A stretch of DNA of 64,000 nucleotides from Paractinoplanes maris. Its GTDB lineage: Bacteria; Actinomycetota; Actinomycetes; Mycobacteriales; Micromonosporaceae. A program made the position numbers and the translations under genes. Under the pieces are notes generated by a model, which did no database searches, was not told the origin of the DNA, and saw only the letters and a list, made by a program, of their open reading frames with translations. The stretch covers positions 1-64,000 of the forward strand of contig NZ_JALPVL010000020.1 of assembly GCF_023544465.1 (NCBI RefSeq), given 5' to 3'. This document shows positions 25,699-34,662 of this stretch, one piece after another (within the stretch, counting starts at the first letter, position 1; the number at the start of each line of letters is the position of its first letter).

Positions 25699-27585
25699 TC
25701 AGGTCGTCTGCAGGGCCTGCTCGAGGCGGGCGGTCAGGGCGTCGGCCGGCAGGGGCTTGGCGAAGTGGTAGCCCTGGGCGGTGTCGCAGCCGATCTCGCG
25801 CAGGGCTTGCACGGCGGCCTCGTCCTCGACGCCCTCCGCGACGACGGTCAGGCCCAGGCGGTGTCCCAGCTCGACGGTCGAGGCGACCAGGGCCCGGCTG
25901 CTGGCGCTGTCGGCCAGGTCCAGGACGAAGGAGCGGTCGATCTTCAGCTCGGCGATCGGCAGAACCTTGAGGTAGGTCATGGACGAGTAGCCGGTGCCGT
26001 AGTCGTCGATCGACGCCTTGACGCCGGCCTCGGCCAGGTGGTGCAGCGCCGCGATCGCGGTGTCCGGGTCGCTCATCAGGGCGTACTCGGTCACCTCGAC
26101 AGACAGCAGGTCGCCGGGGACGCCGCTCTCGGCCAGCAGCGCGGCCACCCGGCCGGGGAACTGCGGGTCGAGCAGGCTTCGGGCCGACACGTTCACCGCG
26201 ATCGGCACCCGGTGGCCGGCGTCGAGCCAGGCCCGGGCCTGCCGCAGTGCCATGGTCAGCACCTGCTCGGTGAAGCGGTGCATGAGGTTGGTGACCTCGA
26301 GGACCGGGATGAACTCGGCCGGCGAGATCGGGCCCCGGGCCGGGTGGTGCCAGCGGGCCAGCGCCTCGACGCCGACCAGCTCACCGGAGCCGACCGCGAT
26401 CTTGGGCTGGTAGTGCAGGGTCAGCTGATCGGGGTCGTCCAGGGCCCGGCGCAGCTCGCCCAGCAGCGACAGCCGGGCGGCCGCGTCCTGGCGGTCCTCG
26501 CCCTGGAAGCGGTGGAAGCCGGCCCGCTGCTGCTTGGCCTCGTGCATGGCCGCGTCGGCGTGCCGCAGCACGGTGATCACGTCCTCGCCCGCGGCGGCGG
26601 TGGCCGCGCCCACGCTGACTTCGAGGTCGACGGTGACCTCGTCGAGCACGAACGAGGTCTCGAACGCCTCGGTCAGCCGGACCGCGATCGTCTCGCCGAT
26701 CCGCGGGTCGCGGTCGGTCAGCAGGACGGCGAACTCGTCACCGCCGAGCCGGGCCACCACGTCGTCGCCGCGCACCAGCGAGGCCAGGCGCCGGCCGGCC
26801 TCGACCAGCAGCAGGTCGCCGATGCGGTGCCCGAGCTGCTCGTTGACGTCCCGGAAGCCGTCAACGTTGATCACCAGCACGGTCGGGTTGTCCGGCAACG
26901 CCCGGGCGGCGTGCTCGACGAACGCGGCGCGGTTGTGCAGGCCGGTCAGCCGGTCGGTGGCGGCCATCGCCTCCACTTGGCGCCGGTGGGCCCGGCGGGA
27001 GAACCCGAACCCGGCCAGCACGATCAAGCCGAGGACGAAGACGACGAGGACGGTGACGACCGAGCCGCGGGAGTCCCGCAGCGAGTCGGCCTGCTGCTGC
27101 TCGTAGTCGGCGAGGTGGTGGTTCTGCTCGTTGAGCAGGTCGCTCATCATCGCCGTGTATTCGGGTTCGATGACCTCCTCCAGCGTCACCATCGCCGCGC
27201 TGTCGTCACCGTGGTCGATCTGGCCCAGGAAGCCGACGACCACCATGTGCAGAGCGCGGTGACGCTGGGCCAGGTCGGCGGCCGCCTCGTGGTGGTCCTG
27301 ATCGATGGCGGCCATCCGGGTCATCGCGTCCCCGGCCCGCTGGTTGGCTCCCAGCAGTTGATTGCGCTCCTCACCGTCTCGCTCGAGCATGGCGCCCTGA
27401 AGCATCGACATCTCGGTGGTGAGCTCGAAGGCCGCCTTCTGGTACGCGTCAGTGTCGGTGCCCGCCGCCGCGACATCACGGACGAGCTCCGCCTGCTGCC
27501 AGTTCGCCACGACGGCGTACCCGGACAGGGCAGCCAGCATGACCGCCAGGAGCACGGTCAGGAGGCGGGGCGCACGCGACGTCAC
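25699..27585 (-). CDS. Membrane GGDEF-EAL protein with periplasmic-type helical sensor
   Basis: The 628-residue protein has one N-terminal helix (LLTVLLAVMLAALSGYAVVA), an extracytoplasmic helical region of about 150 residues, a second helix (VVTVLVVFVLGLIVLAGFGF), then GGDEF (about 215-375) and EAL (about 385-625) domains. The cyclase motif LGGDEFAVLL is intact with RGDDVVAR before it, matching an RxxD inhibitory site. The EAL side keeps EALARW, VNVSARSLLD, EVTEYAL, DDYGTGYSS, LKIDRSF, AEGVED and AQGYHFAKP, so both activities are possible. The sensor resembles four-helix-bundle MCP-type modules. The GTG at 27585 was chosen because GAGGAGG lies five bases upstream. Confidence 0.88.
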   Translation of the reverse strand: MTSRAPRLLTVLLAVMLAALSGYAVVANWQQAELVRDVAAAGTDTDAYQKAAFELTTEMSMLQGAMLERDGEERNQLLGANQRAGDAMTRMAAIDQDHHEAAADLAQRHRALHMVVVGFLGQIDHGDDSAAMVTLEEVIEPEYTAMMSDLLNEQNHHLADYEQQQADSLRDSRGSVVTVLVVFVLGLIVLAGFGFSRRAHRRQVEAMAATDRLTGLHNRAAFVEHAARALPDNPTVLVINVDGFRDVNEQLGHRIGDLLLVEAGRRLASLVRGDDVVARLGGDEFAVLLTDRDPRIGETIAVRLTEAFETSFVLDEVTVDLEVSVGAATAAAGEDVITVLRHADAAMHEAKQQRAGFHRFQGEDRQDAAARLSLLGELRRALDDPDQLTLHYQPKIAVGSGELVGVEALARWHHPARGPISPAEFIPVLEVTNLMHRFTEQVLTMALRQARAWLDAGHRVPIAVNVSARSLLDPQFPGRVAALLAESGVPGDLLSVEVTEYALMSDPDTAIAALHHLAEAGVKASIDDYGTGYSSMTYLKVLPIAELKIDRSFVLDLADSASSRALVASTVELGHRLGLTVVAEGVEDEAAVQALREIGCDTAQGYHFAKPLPADALTARLEQALQTT

Positions 27586-27740
27586 ATCGGCCTCCTCGTC
27601 GAAGCGGGAACCTCCCGCTCCAGCGAGAATCGGGCGCGCCGGGTCCCGGTTGACCACTCGGCCGGTTGCATACCGGTTGCGACACCGACGAAGCCGCCCG
27701 ACAATCGTGCCGAAAGCCGGAACGCGCCACCATGGCGAGC

Positions 27741-27816
27741 GGCTCGTTCAGCTTGGTCGGCTCGGTCAGCTTGGCCGGCTCGATCGGCTCGGTCGGCTCG
27801 GTCGGCTCGGTCAGCC
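27741..27816. repeat. 9-bp CGGCTCGGT repeat tract
   Basis: Short imperfect repeats built on CGGCTCGGT/CAGCTTGGC run for about 75 bases upstream of the small membrane protein gene. In one frame they read as Gly-Ser-Val repeats, but the open frame around them looks non-coding. Confidence 0.7.
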
Positions 27817-27891
27817 GCGACGGGCACGCCCGCGTGCGGCTGAAGCCCGATGAGGGCAGCCCCGTGGCCGTAGCCGAGTAGGCTCCGGCCC

Positions 27892-28197
27892 ATGCGCATC
27901 CCGACCGCGGCGATCACCGCAGGCTCCTTGATCGCAGGCTGGCAGCTGGCCCGTCGCACAGGAATCCGCCCCCTCGGCGGCGCAGTCCTGGCGGCAGGCG
28001 GCGCCCTGGCCACTCGCGAGTGGTCCCGCCGCACAACCCCGGCCGTAACCACCGCGCTGGCAGCCACTTATGTAGGAGCCTTCGGCCTCTCCCACCCCTT
28101 GGCCAAACGCATCGGCCCTTGGCCCGCAGTCCTGACCGTCTCAGCACTGACCGCCGCCGCCTCCTACGCCGCCGCCGACCGCCACCCGGCGCGCTAG
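27892..28197 (+). CDS. Small hydrophobic protein of unknown function
   Basis: The 101-residue product is alanine- and glycine-rich with three or four short hydrophobic stretches (AAITAGSLIAGWQLA, LGGAVLAAGGALA, AVTTALAATYVGAFGLS, WPAVLTVSALTAAASYAAA). It looks like a small membrane protein. There is no recognised family. An intergenic minisatellite follows it. Existence is supported by the open frame, hydrophobic pattern and GC codon bias only. Confidence 0.55.
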   Translation: MRIPTAAITAGSLIAGWQLARRTGIRPLGGAVLAAGGALATREWSRRTTPAVTTALAATYVGAFGLSHPLAKRIGPWPAVLTVSALTAAASYAAADRHPAR

Positions 28198-28230
28198 CCC
28201 CGCCGCCTGCCCGGCCTGCACACCGCCGCC

Positions 28231-28371
28231 CGGCTGACTGTGCCCGCCCGGCTGACCGCGCCCGCCCGGCTGACCGCGCCCGCCCGGCTGACCGCGCCCG
28301 CTCGGCTGACCGCGCCCGCCCGGTTGACCGCGCCCGCCCGGCTGACCGCGCCCGCCCGGTTGACCGCGCCC
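28231..28371. repeat. 18-bp minisatellite, about eight copies
   Basis: Units of CGGCTGACCGCGCCCGCC start every 18 bases from 28231 to 28357, with only single-base variants (CTG to TTG, CCC GCC to CCC GCT). It lies between the small hydrophobic gene and the convergent aldo/keto reductase. The unit length is a multiple of three, giving a Leu-Thr-Ala-Pro-Ala-Arg repeat in one frame, but no ribosome site or gene context supports translation. Confidence 0.92.
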
Positions 28372-28409
28372 CGGCGCAGCGCTTGGGCGGCTGCGCCGGG
28401 ATGCGGGCG

Positions 28410-29408
28410 TCAGTTGCCGGCGCCGAGGTGGGACATCATGGCGGTGGGGTAGCGGTCGCCCTTGGCGGCGCCGGCGGGGATGGCTTTTTCGATCTCGGCC
28501 AGGTCGTCGGCGGTCAGGGTGACGTCGAGGGCGGGCAGGGCCTCGGCCAGACGGGTGCGGGTGCGGGCACCGACCAGGGGAACGATGTCGTTGCCCTGAA
28601 CTGCCACCCAGGCGATCGCGATCTGGGCGACCGTGTGGCCCTTCGCGTCGGCCACACGGCGGAGTGCCTCGACCAGGGACAGGTTGTGGTCGAGGTTGTC
28701 GCCGGAGAAGCGGGGGCTGAAGCCACGGAAGTCACCGGGAGAGGTGCCGCGGTCGGTGCCCCAGTGGCCCGAGATCAGGCCGCGGCTCAGAACGCCGTAG
28801 GCGGTCAGGCCGATGCCCAGCTCGCGCAGCGTGGGCAGCACCTCGGCCTCGATGGCGCGGGAGATCAAAGAGTATTCGATCTGAAGATCGGCGATCGGGT
28901 GCACGGCGTGCGCCCGCCGGATCGTCTCGGGGCCGACCTCGGAGAGGCCGACGTGACGGACGAAGCCGGCGTCGATCATCTCTTTGATGGCACCGACCGT
29001 GTCCTCGATCGGCACGGCTGGGTCGAGCCGCGCGGGACGGTAGATGTCGATGTAGTCGGTGCCGAGCCGGGTCAGCGAATAGGCCAGGAAGTTGCGCACC
29101 GCCTCGGGGCGGGTGTCCGCCCCGCCCCAGGACAGGTCGGGACCCCGCATGCCGCCGAACTTGACGCTCAGCACATAGCTCTCGCGAGGACGGCCGCGCA
29201 GAGCCTCGGCCAGCAGCAGCTCGTTGTCGCCCATGCCGTAGAAGTCGCCCGTGTCGATCAGCGTGACGCCCGCGTCCAGGGCGGCGTGCACGGTGGCGAT
29301 GGCCTCGGCCCGGTCGGTGGAACCGTAGGTGCCGTTCGACATGCCCATCGCGCCCAGGCCCAGCTTGCTCACGGTCGGGCCGGTCCGGCCCAGGGTGATT
29401 GTCTGCAT
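28410..29408 (-). CDS. Aldo/keto reductase
   Basis: This 332-residue NADPH-dependent carbonyl reductase has the TIM-barrel family pattern: LGLGAMGMSNGTYG, the catalytic Asp and Tyr in LIDTGDFYGMGDNE, and the catalytic Lys in LSVKFGGM. The region that usually carries the active-site histidine (YQHR-type) reads IYRPARLDP, so the fourth tetrad residue is not obvious. The C-terminal NADP-binding part is VPLVGARTRTRLAEALPAL. It is divergent from an XRE-family regulator 125 bases away, a common reductase/repressor pairing. Confidence 0.88.
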   Translation of the reverse strand: MQTITLGRTGPTVSKLGLGAMGMSNGTYGSTDRAEAIATVHAALDAGVTLIDTGDFYGMGDNELLLAEALRGRPRESYVLSVKFGGMRGPDLSWGGADTRPEAVRNFLAYSLTRLGTDYIDIYRPARLDPAVPIEDTVGAIKEMIDAGFVRHVGLSEVGPETIRRAHAVHPIADLQIEYSLISRAIEAEVLPTLRELGIGLTAYGVLSRGLISGHWGTDRGTSPGDFRGFSPRFSGDNLDHNLSLVEALRRVADAKGHTVAQIAIAWVAVQGNDIVPLVGARTRTRLAEALPALDVTLTADDLAEIEKAIPAGAAKGDRYPTAMMSHLGAGN

Positions 29409-29533
29409 CGTGTGCTCCTTCGTTCATCTTCTGCATCGACTCTGCTCCCTCGGCGGGCCGGGTGGGAGCGGACCGTGCATCGTGGGATCGGGAGTCCCTG
29501 GCAGCGCCGTTCGCGCCGGGGCAGCATGAACGC

Positions 29534-30376
29534 ATGCAACGAGACCAGCTCGCCGACTTCCTGCGCCGCCGCCGCCAGGCGGTTCACCCGGCCGACGTGG
29601 GTCTCTCCGACGGGCCCCGCCGCCGGACGGCCGGGTTGCGCCGCGAAGAGGTGGCGATGCTCGCCGGCATGTCCGTCGACTACGTCGTCCGTCTTGAGCA
29701 GGGCCGCAGCACTCAGCCGTCCATCCAGCTGCTGGGGGCCCTCTCGCGGGCTTTGCGGTTGTCGGACGACGAGCGCGATCACCTGTTCCACCTGGCCGGT
29801 CACCAGCCGCCACCGGCCGACGGCACGGCCCGGCTGGCCCGGGCCGGCCTGCTGCGCATGCTCGACCTGCTCGGTGACACTCCGGCCCTCGTGCTTTCGG
29901 ATCTGGGGGAGACGCTGGCCCAGAGCCGGGGTGCCGTGCTGCTCTCCGGTGATCAGACCGGTCTCGAGGGTGATCGGCGTTACCACGCATATCGGTGGTT
30001 CACCGACCCCGTCGCCCGGGCCGTCCACCCGTCGGAGGACGAGGAGCGCCACTCCCGGGTGATCGTGGCCGACCTGCGCGCGGTGGCCGGGCGCCGCCAC
30101 AACGACCCGACGATCACCCGCCTGGTCGCAAAGCTGTCCGCCGAGAGCGCCGACTTCCGCCGGCTCTGGGCCGAGCACGAGGTGGCGGTCCGCCGGTTCG
30201 ACCGCAAGACCTTCGTGAATTCGCGGGTCGGGCCGCTTTTGATGGACTGCGAAACCCTGGTCACACCCGATCTGGGCCAGTTGTTGCTGGTCCTGACGCC
30301 GGCCGACGACGCGACCCGGGAGCGGTTCGACCTGCTACGTGTGCTCGGTCTCCAAGAGTTTCCCGCCGGCGTATGA
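29534..30376 (+). CDS. XRE-family regulator with MmyB-like ligand domain
   Basis: The 280-residue protein opens with a Cro/CI-type HTH (LADFLRRRRQAVHPADVGLS, then TAGLRREEVAMLAGMSVDYV, RLEQGRSTQPS) and continues as an MmyB-type PAS-like ligand-binding domain (RMLDLLGDTPALVLSDLGET, then RWFTDPVARAVH). Such repressors often control a divergent oxidoreductase, here the aldo/keto reductase. The ATG at 29534 (MQRDQLADFL) is preferred. Its stop overlaps the next start in an ATGA, so the CPBP protease may be co-expressed. Confidence 0.87.
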   Translation: MQRDQLADFLRRRRQAVHPADVGLSDGPRRRTAGLRREEVAMLAGMSVDYVVRLEQGRSTQPSIQLLGALSRALRLSDDERDHLFHLAGHQPPPADGTARLARAGLLRMLDLLGDTPALVLSDLGETLAQSRGAVLLSGDQTGLEGDRRYHAYRWFTDPVARAVHPSEDEERHSRVIVADLRAVAGRRHNDPTITRLVAKLSAESADFRRLWAEHEVAVRRFDRKTFVNSRVGPLLMDCETLVTPDLGQLLLVLTPADDATRERFDLLRVLGLQEFPAGV

Positions 30377-31290
30377 AGCGGCTCGGCGCGGGTACGCTTC
30401 GCCGGGTCATGCCTTCGATTTTCGCCAAGCGCCAGTCTCCCGCCGCTCAGCCCCAGCCCTCTCCGGCTCAGCCCCAGCCCCGCGCGGCCGAGTCCCTGCC
30501 CCGTGCGGTCGAGCGCCAACCGGCTGCGGTCGTGCGCCAGCCCTCTGTGGTTGAGCGCGGGTCAGCTGTGGGGAAGCCCCAGTCCCGTCGTCGGCTGTTT
30601 CTTCTTCTCGGGGCCGTCGTAATGATCCTCGCCGCGGTGAATGTGGCGGACAAGTTCGGCCCTGACCACACCGGGCTGGTGGCCGGCCCTCTTGTCGCAG
30701 GGCTGCTCGTGCTCCTGGCTCGCCGGTCCGGCTTGAGCTGGCACGATCTGGGTCTTTCCCGGCGTACGTTCGTGCCCGGCCTCAAATATGCGATCGGCGC
30801 CATCCTGGCGGTCGCGGTCGTCTACGCGATCGGCGTGGCGCTTCCGCTGACCAGGCCCGCGTTCCACGACGTCCGCTACCACCTGCACCCCAGCGCCGCC
30901 TTGATGACCGCGTTCATCGTTGTGCCGCTGGGTACCGTGCTGCTCGAGGAGATCGCCTTCCGCGGCGTGCTGCTGGGGTTGATCAATCGCCATCGTGGCG
31001 CCGTCTGGGCCAGCGTCACCTCCTCGGTCCTGTTCGGGCTGTGGCACATTTTGCCGTCGCTGCGCCTCAACCAGGCCAATGCGGCTGTCGGCTCGGTCTT
31101 CGGCTCCGGGTCGGCCGGTCGGATCCTCGCCGTGGTGGGCGCTGTCGCTTTCACCGCGCTGGCCGGCGTCCTGCTGTGTGAGCTACGCCGGCGCAGCGGA
31201 AGCCTGCTGGCGGCCGCCGCCCTGCACTGGGCCACCAACGGCCTGGGCCTGCTCGTGGCCGCTGCCCTCGCCACAACAAGCTTCGCCTGA
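30373..31290 (+). CDS. CPBP-family intramembrane metalloprotease (Abi/CAAX-like)
   Basis: The product is a polytopic protein with the CPBP signatures: the glutamate pair in VLLEEIAFRGVLLG and the histidine in LFGLWHILPS, which together hold a catalytic zinc. These proteins process prenylated or membrane substrates and often give bacteriocin or phage self-protection. Residues 1-70 are an unusual Gln/Pro/Ser/Ala-rich cytoplasmic tail. The ATG at 30373 overlaps the previous stop; an alternative ATG at 30409 would shorten it by 12 residues. Confidence 0.82.
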   Translation: MKRLGAGTLRRVMPSIFAKRQSPAAQPQPSPAQPQPRAAESLPRAVERQPAAVVRQPSVVERGSAVGKPQSRRRLFLLLGAVVMILAAVNVADKFGPDHTGLVAGPLVAGLLVLLARRSGLSWHDLGLSRRTFVPGLKYAIGAILAVAVVYAIGVALPLTRPAFHDVRYHLHPSAALMTAFIVVPLGTVLLEEIAFRGVLLGLINRHRGAVWASVTSSVLFGLWHILPSLRLNQANAAVGSVFGSGSAGRILAVVGAVAFTALAGVLLCELRRRSGSLLAAAALHWATNGLGLLVAAALATTSFA

Positions 31291-31364
31291 TCAGAGCTGG
31301 GCAACTGACGGCCGCGCGTTGCGCTCTGCGGCGGCCGAGATACGGCGGGGGGCCGCCATGCTGG

Positions 31365-32138
31365 TCAGGGCAGGACTTGGGTGATCAGGGCGGCGATCGC
31401 GGTGCTGTAGTCGTCGTTGTGGCCGGCGCCTTCGATGGCTAATGACTGGATGAGTCCGGGAGCATTGTCGGCTACGGCTTTGCTCTGGCCGGGTGGGACC
31501 ACTGTGTCGGCGGTGCCGTAGACCACCAGCGTGGGGGCGGTGATCGTCTTGATCTGGTCGCGGACGGGGAAGCGGTCGCGCAGGAGCAGCCGGACCGGCA
31601 GGAACGGGTAATGTGCGCGGCCCGCGTCGGCCAGTGAGCTGAATGGGGAACGCAGGATCAGGGCGGCCGGTGGGTGTCTGGTCGCGAGCCCGGTGGCCAC
31701 GGCCGCGCCCAGGCTTTCGCCGTAGTAGATCAACCGGGTGAACTCGTCGGCCAGGTACGCCTGTGCGGCGTCGGCGTCACGGGCCAGTCCTTGCTCGCTC
31801 GGCCGGCCGGGGTTGCCACCGTAGCCGCGGTAGTCGACCAGCAGGACGGTGAAACCCTGCTCAGTGAGGGCCCTGGCCAGCGCCGTGCGGCCCTGCCGGT
31901 TGCCGGCGTTGCCCGGGGTCACCAGCACGGCGGTGCGCAGGTCCGGCGTACGGGATGGGGGTCTGAACAACCATGCGCCCAGGTCCAGGCCGTCGCTGGT
32001 GTGCAGCGTGACCTGCTCGGCCCCGGCGGCGGGCGGGGGTGCCGACCGGTCCGGGAAGTAGATCAACCGCCGCTGCAGCAGCCAGAGCGCGACCACAATC
32101 AACGCGAGCACGACGAGCGCAACACGCAGTTTGGCCAT
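31365..32138 (-). CDS. Membrane-anchored alpha/beta hydrolase (BEM46/serine-aminopeptidase-like)
   Basis: The 257-residue protein has one N-terminal helix (LRVALVVLALIVVALWLLQR) followed by the BEM46-type RRLIYFPD. The fold carries LVDYRGYGGNPGRPSE, the nucleophile elbow YYGESLGAAVA, the acid in YGTADTVVPPGQ and the histidine in GAGHNDDY. It is probably an extracytoplasmic esterase or thioesterase held to the membrane. It is transcribed away from the sugar-kinase gene, and the tandem repeat at 32178 lies between them. Confidence 0.85.
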   Translation of the reverse strand: MAKLRVALVVLALIVVALWLLQRRLIYFPDRSAPPPAAGAEQVTLHTSDGLDLGAWLFRPPSRTPDLRTAVLVTPGNAGNRQGRTALARALTEQGFTVLLVDYRGYGGNPGRPSEQGLARDADAAQAYLADEFTRLIYYGESLGAAVATGLATRHPPAALILRSPFSSLADAGRAHYPFLPVRLLLRDRFPVRDQIKTITAPTLVVYGTADTVVPPGQSKAVADNAPGLIQSLAIEGAGHNDDYSTAIAALITQVLP

Positions 32139-32177
32139 GCGGCGATTATGCGGGGGAAGCCGATCTCCGGAGAGGGT

Positions 32178-32292
32178 GGTGCCCGAGATGCAGAGGCGGT
32201 GCCCGAGATGGAGGAGGCGGTGCCTGGGATGGAGGAGGCGGTGCCTGGGATGGAGGAGGCGGTGCCTGAAATGGAGGCGGTGCCTGAGATGC
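32178..32292. repeat. 21-bp minisatellite at the start of the sugar-kinase gene
   Basis: Imperfect 20-21-bp units related to GGTGCCTGGGATGGAGGAGGC run five or six times. The repeat has in-frame ATG and AGGAGG-like segments, so it may supply repeated start sites. If translated it adds an acidic Glu-Glu-Ala-Val-Pro-Gly-Met repeat to the kinase. Confidence 0.88.
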
Positions 32293-33242
32293 CGGGATGT
32301 GCGGAGCGCCTTGATGTTGTCGGGGTTGGGGCGATCAACGTGGACTACCTGGCTGGTGCCTCCGGGGCGGGGATCGAGCACCTCGTGCCGGGCCTGGAGT
32401 GGGGGACCGAGCTCGGCGTCGACGCGGCGACGATCACGGCGGTGGTTGCCGGTCTTGATCCGGCGGCGAGCCGGATCGCGCTGGGCGGGTCGGCGTTCAC
32501 CACGATCTCGGCCATGGCTCGGGCCGGGCATGGGCTGCGTCTCGGGTTTGTCGGTGTTGCCGGGCGGGTCCCTGGTGATCGGTTGTCGGCGCTGCGGGAG
32601 CTCGACTCGTCCGGGATCGATCGGCGGTTCGTCCTGCGGGACGACGAACGGCTGTGCGGGATCTGCGTCTCGGTCATGCGTGGCGGCGACCGCACGCTGG
32701 TGACTCACGCCGGCGCCAACGAGGGCTTCCCCGACTATCTGGACCGGGAGTCCGAGCAGGTTGCCGCCTATCTTTCCCGGGCCCGGCTGATCCATGTCAC
32801 CTCGTTCCTCGACGATCGCAGCGCCGGCCGCCTGCTCGCCGTGCTGACCGCGGCGAAGCGTCTCAACCCGCGGACCCGCATCTCGTTCGATCCGGGCCAC
32901 GTGTGGTGTGCCAACCGCAGCGCGCAGGTCGACGGCATCCTCGCGCTCAGCGACTACCTGATCGTCAACCGGCGGGAGCTGCGGGAACTGGCCCCGGCCG
33001 ACGCCGCCGTCCTGGTGGTCAAGCAGCCCACCGGCGCGCAGTGGTTCCGGGGCGGCGACGGCGGGTTCGTCCCGCACGTGCCGCTGGCCGAGGCCGACAT
33101 CGTCGACGCGACGGGGGCCGGTGACGTCTTCGCGGCCGGCCTCCTCCTGGAATTGGCCGTCGACCCCGGCCGGATCGCCGCCGGCTGCGAGCGCGGCCTG
33201 GGCCTCGCCCGGCGCAAGCTGCTCGGTCAGCCCCTGACGTGA
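32289..33242 (+). CDS. PfkB-family carbohydrate kinase
   Basis: This is a ribokinase/adenosine-kinase-fold sugar or nucleoside kinase of about 317 residues. The first strand is LDVVGVGAINVDYLAG, the substrate-binding part RIALGGSAFTTISAMARAG, and the anion hole with catalytic base DATGAGDVFAAGLLLE. Its closest substrate cannot be told; the PfkB family includes ribose, fructose and adenosine kinases. The frame is open back to an ATG at 32148, only nine bases from the divergent hydrolase start. I prefer 32289, just before the conserved fold, because it leaves room for a promoter; the repeat-encoded extension remains possible. Confidence 0.82.
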   Translation: MPGCAERLDVVGVGAINVDYLAGASGAGIEHLVPGLEWGTELGVDAATITAVVAGLDPAASRIALGGSAFTTISAMARAGHGLRLGFVGVAGRVPGDRLSALRELDSSGIDRRFVLRDDERLCGICVSVMRGGDRTLVTHAGANEGFPDYLDRESEQVAAYLSRARLIHVTSFLDDRSAGRLLAVLTAAKRLNPRTRISFDPGHVWCANRSAQVDGILALSDYLIVNRRELRELAPADAAVLVVKQPTGAQWFRGGDGGFVPHVPLAEADIVDATGAGDVFAAGLLLELAVDPGRIAAGCERGLGLARRKLLGQPLT

Positions 33243-33261
33243 CCCGCCCGGGCCGCGTCGG

Positions 33262-34662
33262 TCAATCGAGGTGGGTGAGCTCCAGATAATCGAGGTTGAA
33301 GTTCTGGTACGCCTTGGTGTCGACCCGGAAGGTGACGGTGTGCGCGCCCTCGGTCAGGCGCCAGGATTCGGCGACCACCTGCGAGGTGAAGGCGTAGTGC
33401 GAGGTGGTGGTCACGACATCCACCGGCGGGGTGCTCGCGGTGCCGTCGAAGTCGAGGGTGAAGCGGCCGGCCGGGCGGTACGGCGACGCGACCCGGGCCG
33501 TGATGCGGTAGTCGCCGGTGCGCGGCACGGTGACGTCGTAGCGGATCCACTCGCCGCGGCGGATCCAGCCGACCACGATCGCCCCGGCGGTGTCCCCGAC
33601 ATCGACCCCCTCGAACGGGCGGGCGGCACCACCACGGTTGACGTCGTCGAGGTCGTGGTAGCCGAAACCCTTGCCCGCGGGGGAGTAGTCCTCGGCCTGA
33701 ACCCGTACGGTCCCGTCGGGAAGCTGCGGCCACGGCCGCCCGTGCGACCGCGCGCGCAGCCAGCCGATCAGTTCGTCCTGGTCGTCGGTCTGGATCATGT
33801 CGGCGCCGTGCCGTTCGACCAGCGGTCCCCAGCCCAGAGCCGGGTCCCGCAGCGACGCCTCGTCGGTGTAGCCGGCGGCCATCCCGTACCACATGGTGCT
33901 CACCCAGACCCGGCTCGTCGCCTGCGCCCGGGCCACCGCGGCCGGCTGGATCTGCGCGTCGGTCAGACGATCGAAGACCAACTCGTACGCCTGCGGTGGC
34001 CGGCCCGGGAAGGCGCCGATGTCGCCCGCGTTGGCGTCGCCGACCACGTGGTTGTAGCGGATGCCGGGGTCACGGTCGAGGAACGCGGTGACCTCGGGGA
34101 TCGGCGCGCCGCTCTTGAAGATGCCCTGGTGCAGCTGGCCGAGCTCGATCAGCAGGTCGTAGATCTGGTCGCGGTAGGGCCACCCGCGATCCAGGTTGAC
34201 CAGGGCACCGCTGTCCCGGACGGCCTGCAGGGCCTCGCGCAGCGTGGGCACGGTCGCCCCGGTGAGCGGCGCGTACTTGCCGCCGAGCCCGGCCCGCAGC
34301 CGCAGCGCCTTGACCTCGGCCAGCGTGAGGTCGGCGATCCGTCCCCGGCCGTCGGTGGTGCGGTCGACGCTGTCGTCGTGCATGAGCACCAGCTCGCCGT
34401 CCCGGGTCCGCCGGATGTCGATCTCGACGACCTGAGCCCCGTGGGCGACGGCCTGGGTGACCGCGTCGAGCGAGTTCTCCGGGGCTCCGCGCCAGTAGCC
34501 GCGGTGGGCGACCACCATGACGGGCGCGCCGGGCCCGTGCCGCAGGAACTGCTCGCCCGGTTTCTCGGCCGGCGGCAGCGGCTGAGCCGCGGTCTCGCGC
34601 AGCGGGAGCGCCGCACCGGCCAGGGCAAGGACCGCGACGGCGGCAACGACAGAGACGCGCAT
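33262..34662 (-). CDS. Secreted glycerophosphodiester phosphodiesterase with C-terminal carbohydrate-binding domain
   Basis: The 466-residue protein has a signal peptide (VSVVAAVAVLALAGAALPL, cut near ETAAQ). Residues about 45-310 are a GDPD domain with VVAHRGYWRGAPENS, EIDIRRTRDGELVLMHDD and SVDRTTDGRG, the metal and catalytic histidine motifs. Residues about 325-466 look like a CBM6/CBM35-type beta-sandwich (VRVQAEDYSPAGKGFGYHDL, WIRYDVTVPRTGDYRITARV). It probably cleaves glycerophosphodiesters or teichoic-acid-like polymers while bound to a cell-wall or plant polysaccharide. No operon partner is obvious. Confidence 0.87.
   Translation of the reverse strand: MRVSVVAAVAVLALAGAALPLRETAAQPLPPAEKPGEQFLRHGPGAPVMVVAHRGYWRGAPENSLDAVTQAVAHGAQVVEIDIRRTRDGELVLMHDDSVDRTTDGRGRIADLTLAEVKALRLRAGLGGKYAPLTGATVPTLREALQAVRDSGALVNLDRGWPYRDQIYDLLIELGQLHQGIFKSGAPIPEVTAFLDRDPGIRYNHVVGDANAGDIGAFPGRPPQAYELVFDRLTDAQIQPAAVARAQATSRVWVSTMWYGMAAGYTDEASLRDPALGWGPLVERHGADMIQTDDQDELIGWLRARSHGRPWPQLPDGTVRVQAEDYSPAGKGFGYHDLDDVNRGGAARPFEGVDVGDTAGAIVVGWIRRGEWIRYDVTVPRTGDYRITARVASPYRPAGRFTLDFDGTASTPPVDVVTTTSHYAFTSQVVAESWRLTEGAHTVTFRVDTKAYQNFNLDYLELTHLD

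Noticed and set aside
28231..28371. CRISPR array
   Set aside because: The units are contiguous 18-bp repeats with no spacers, so it is a minisatellite. The same holds for the 15-, 21- and 24-bp tracts.
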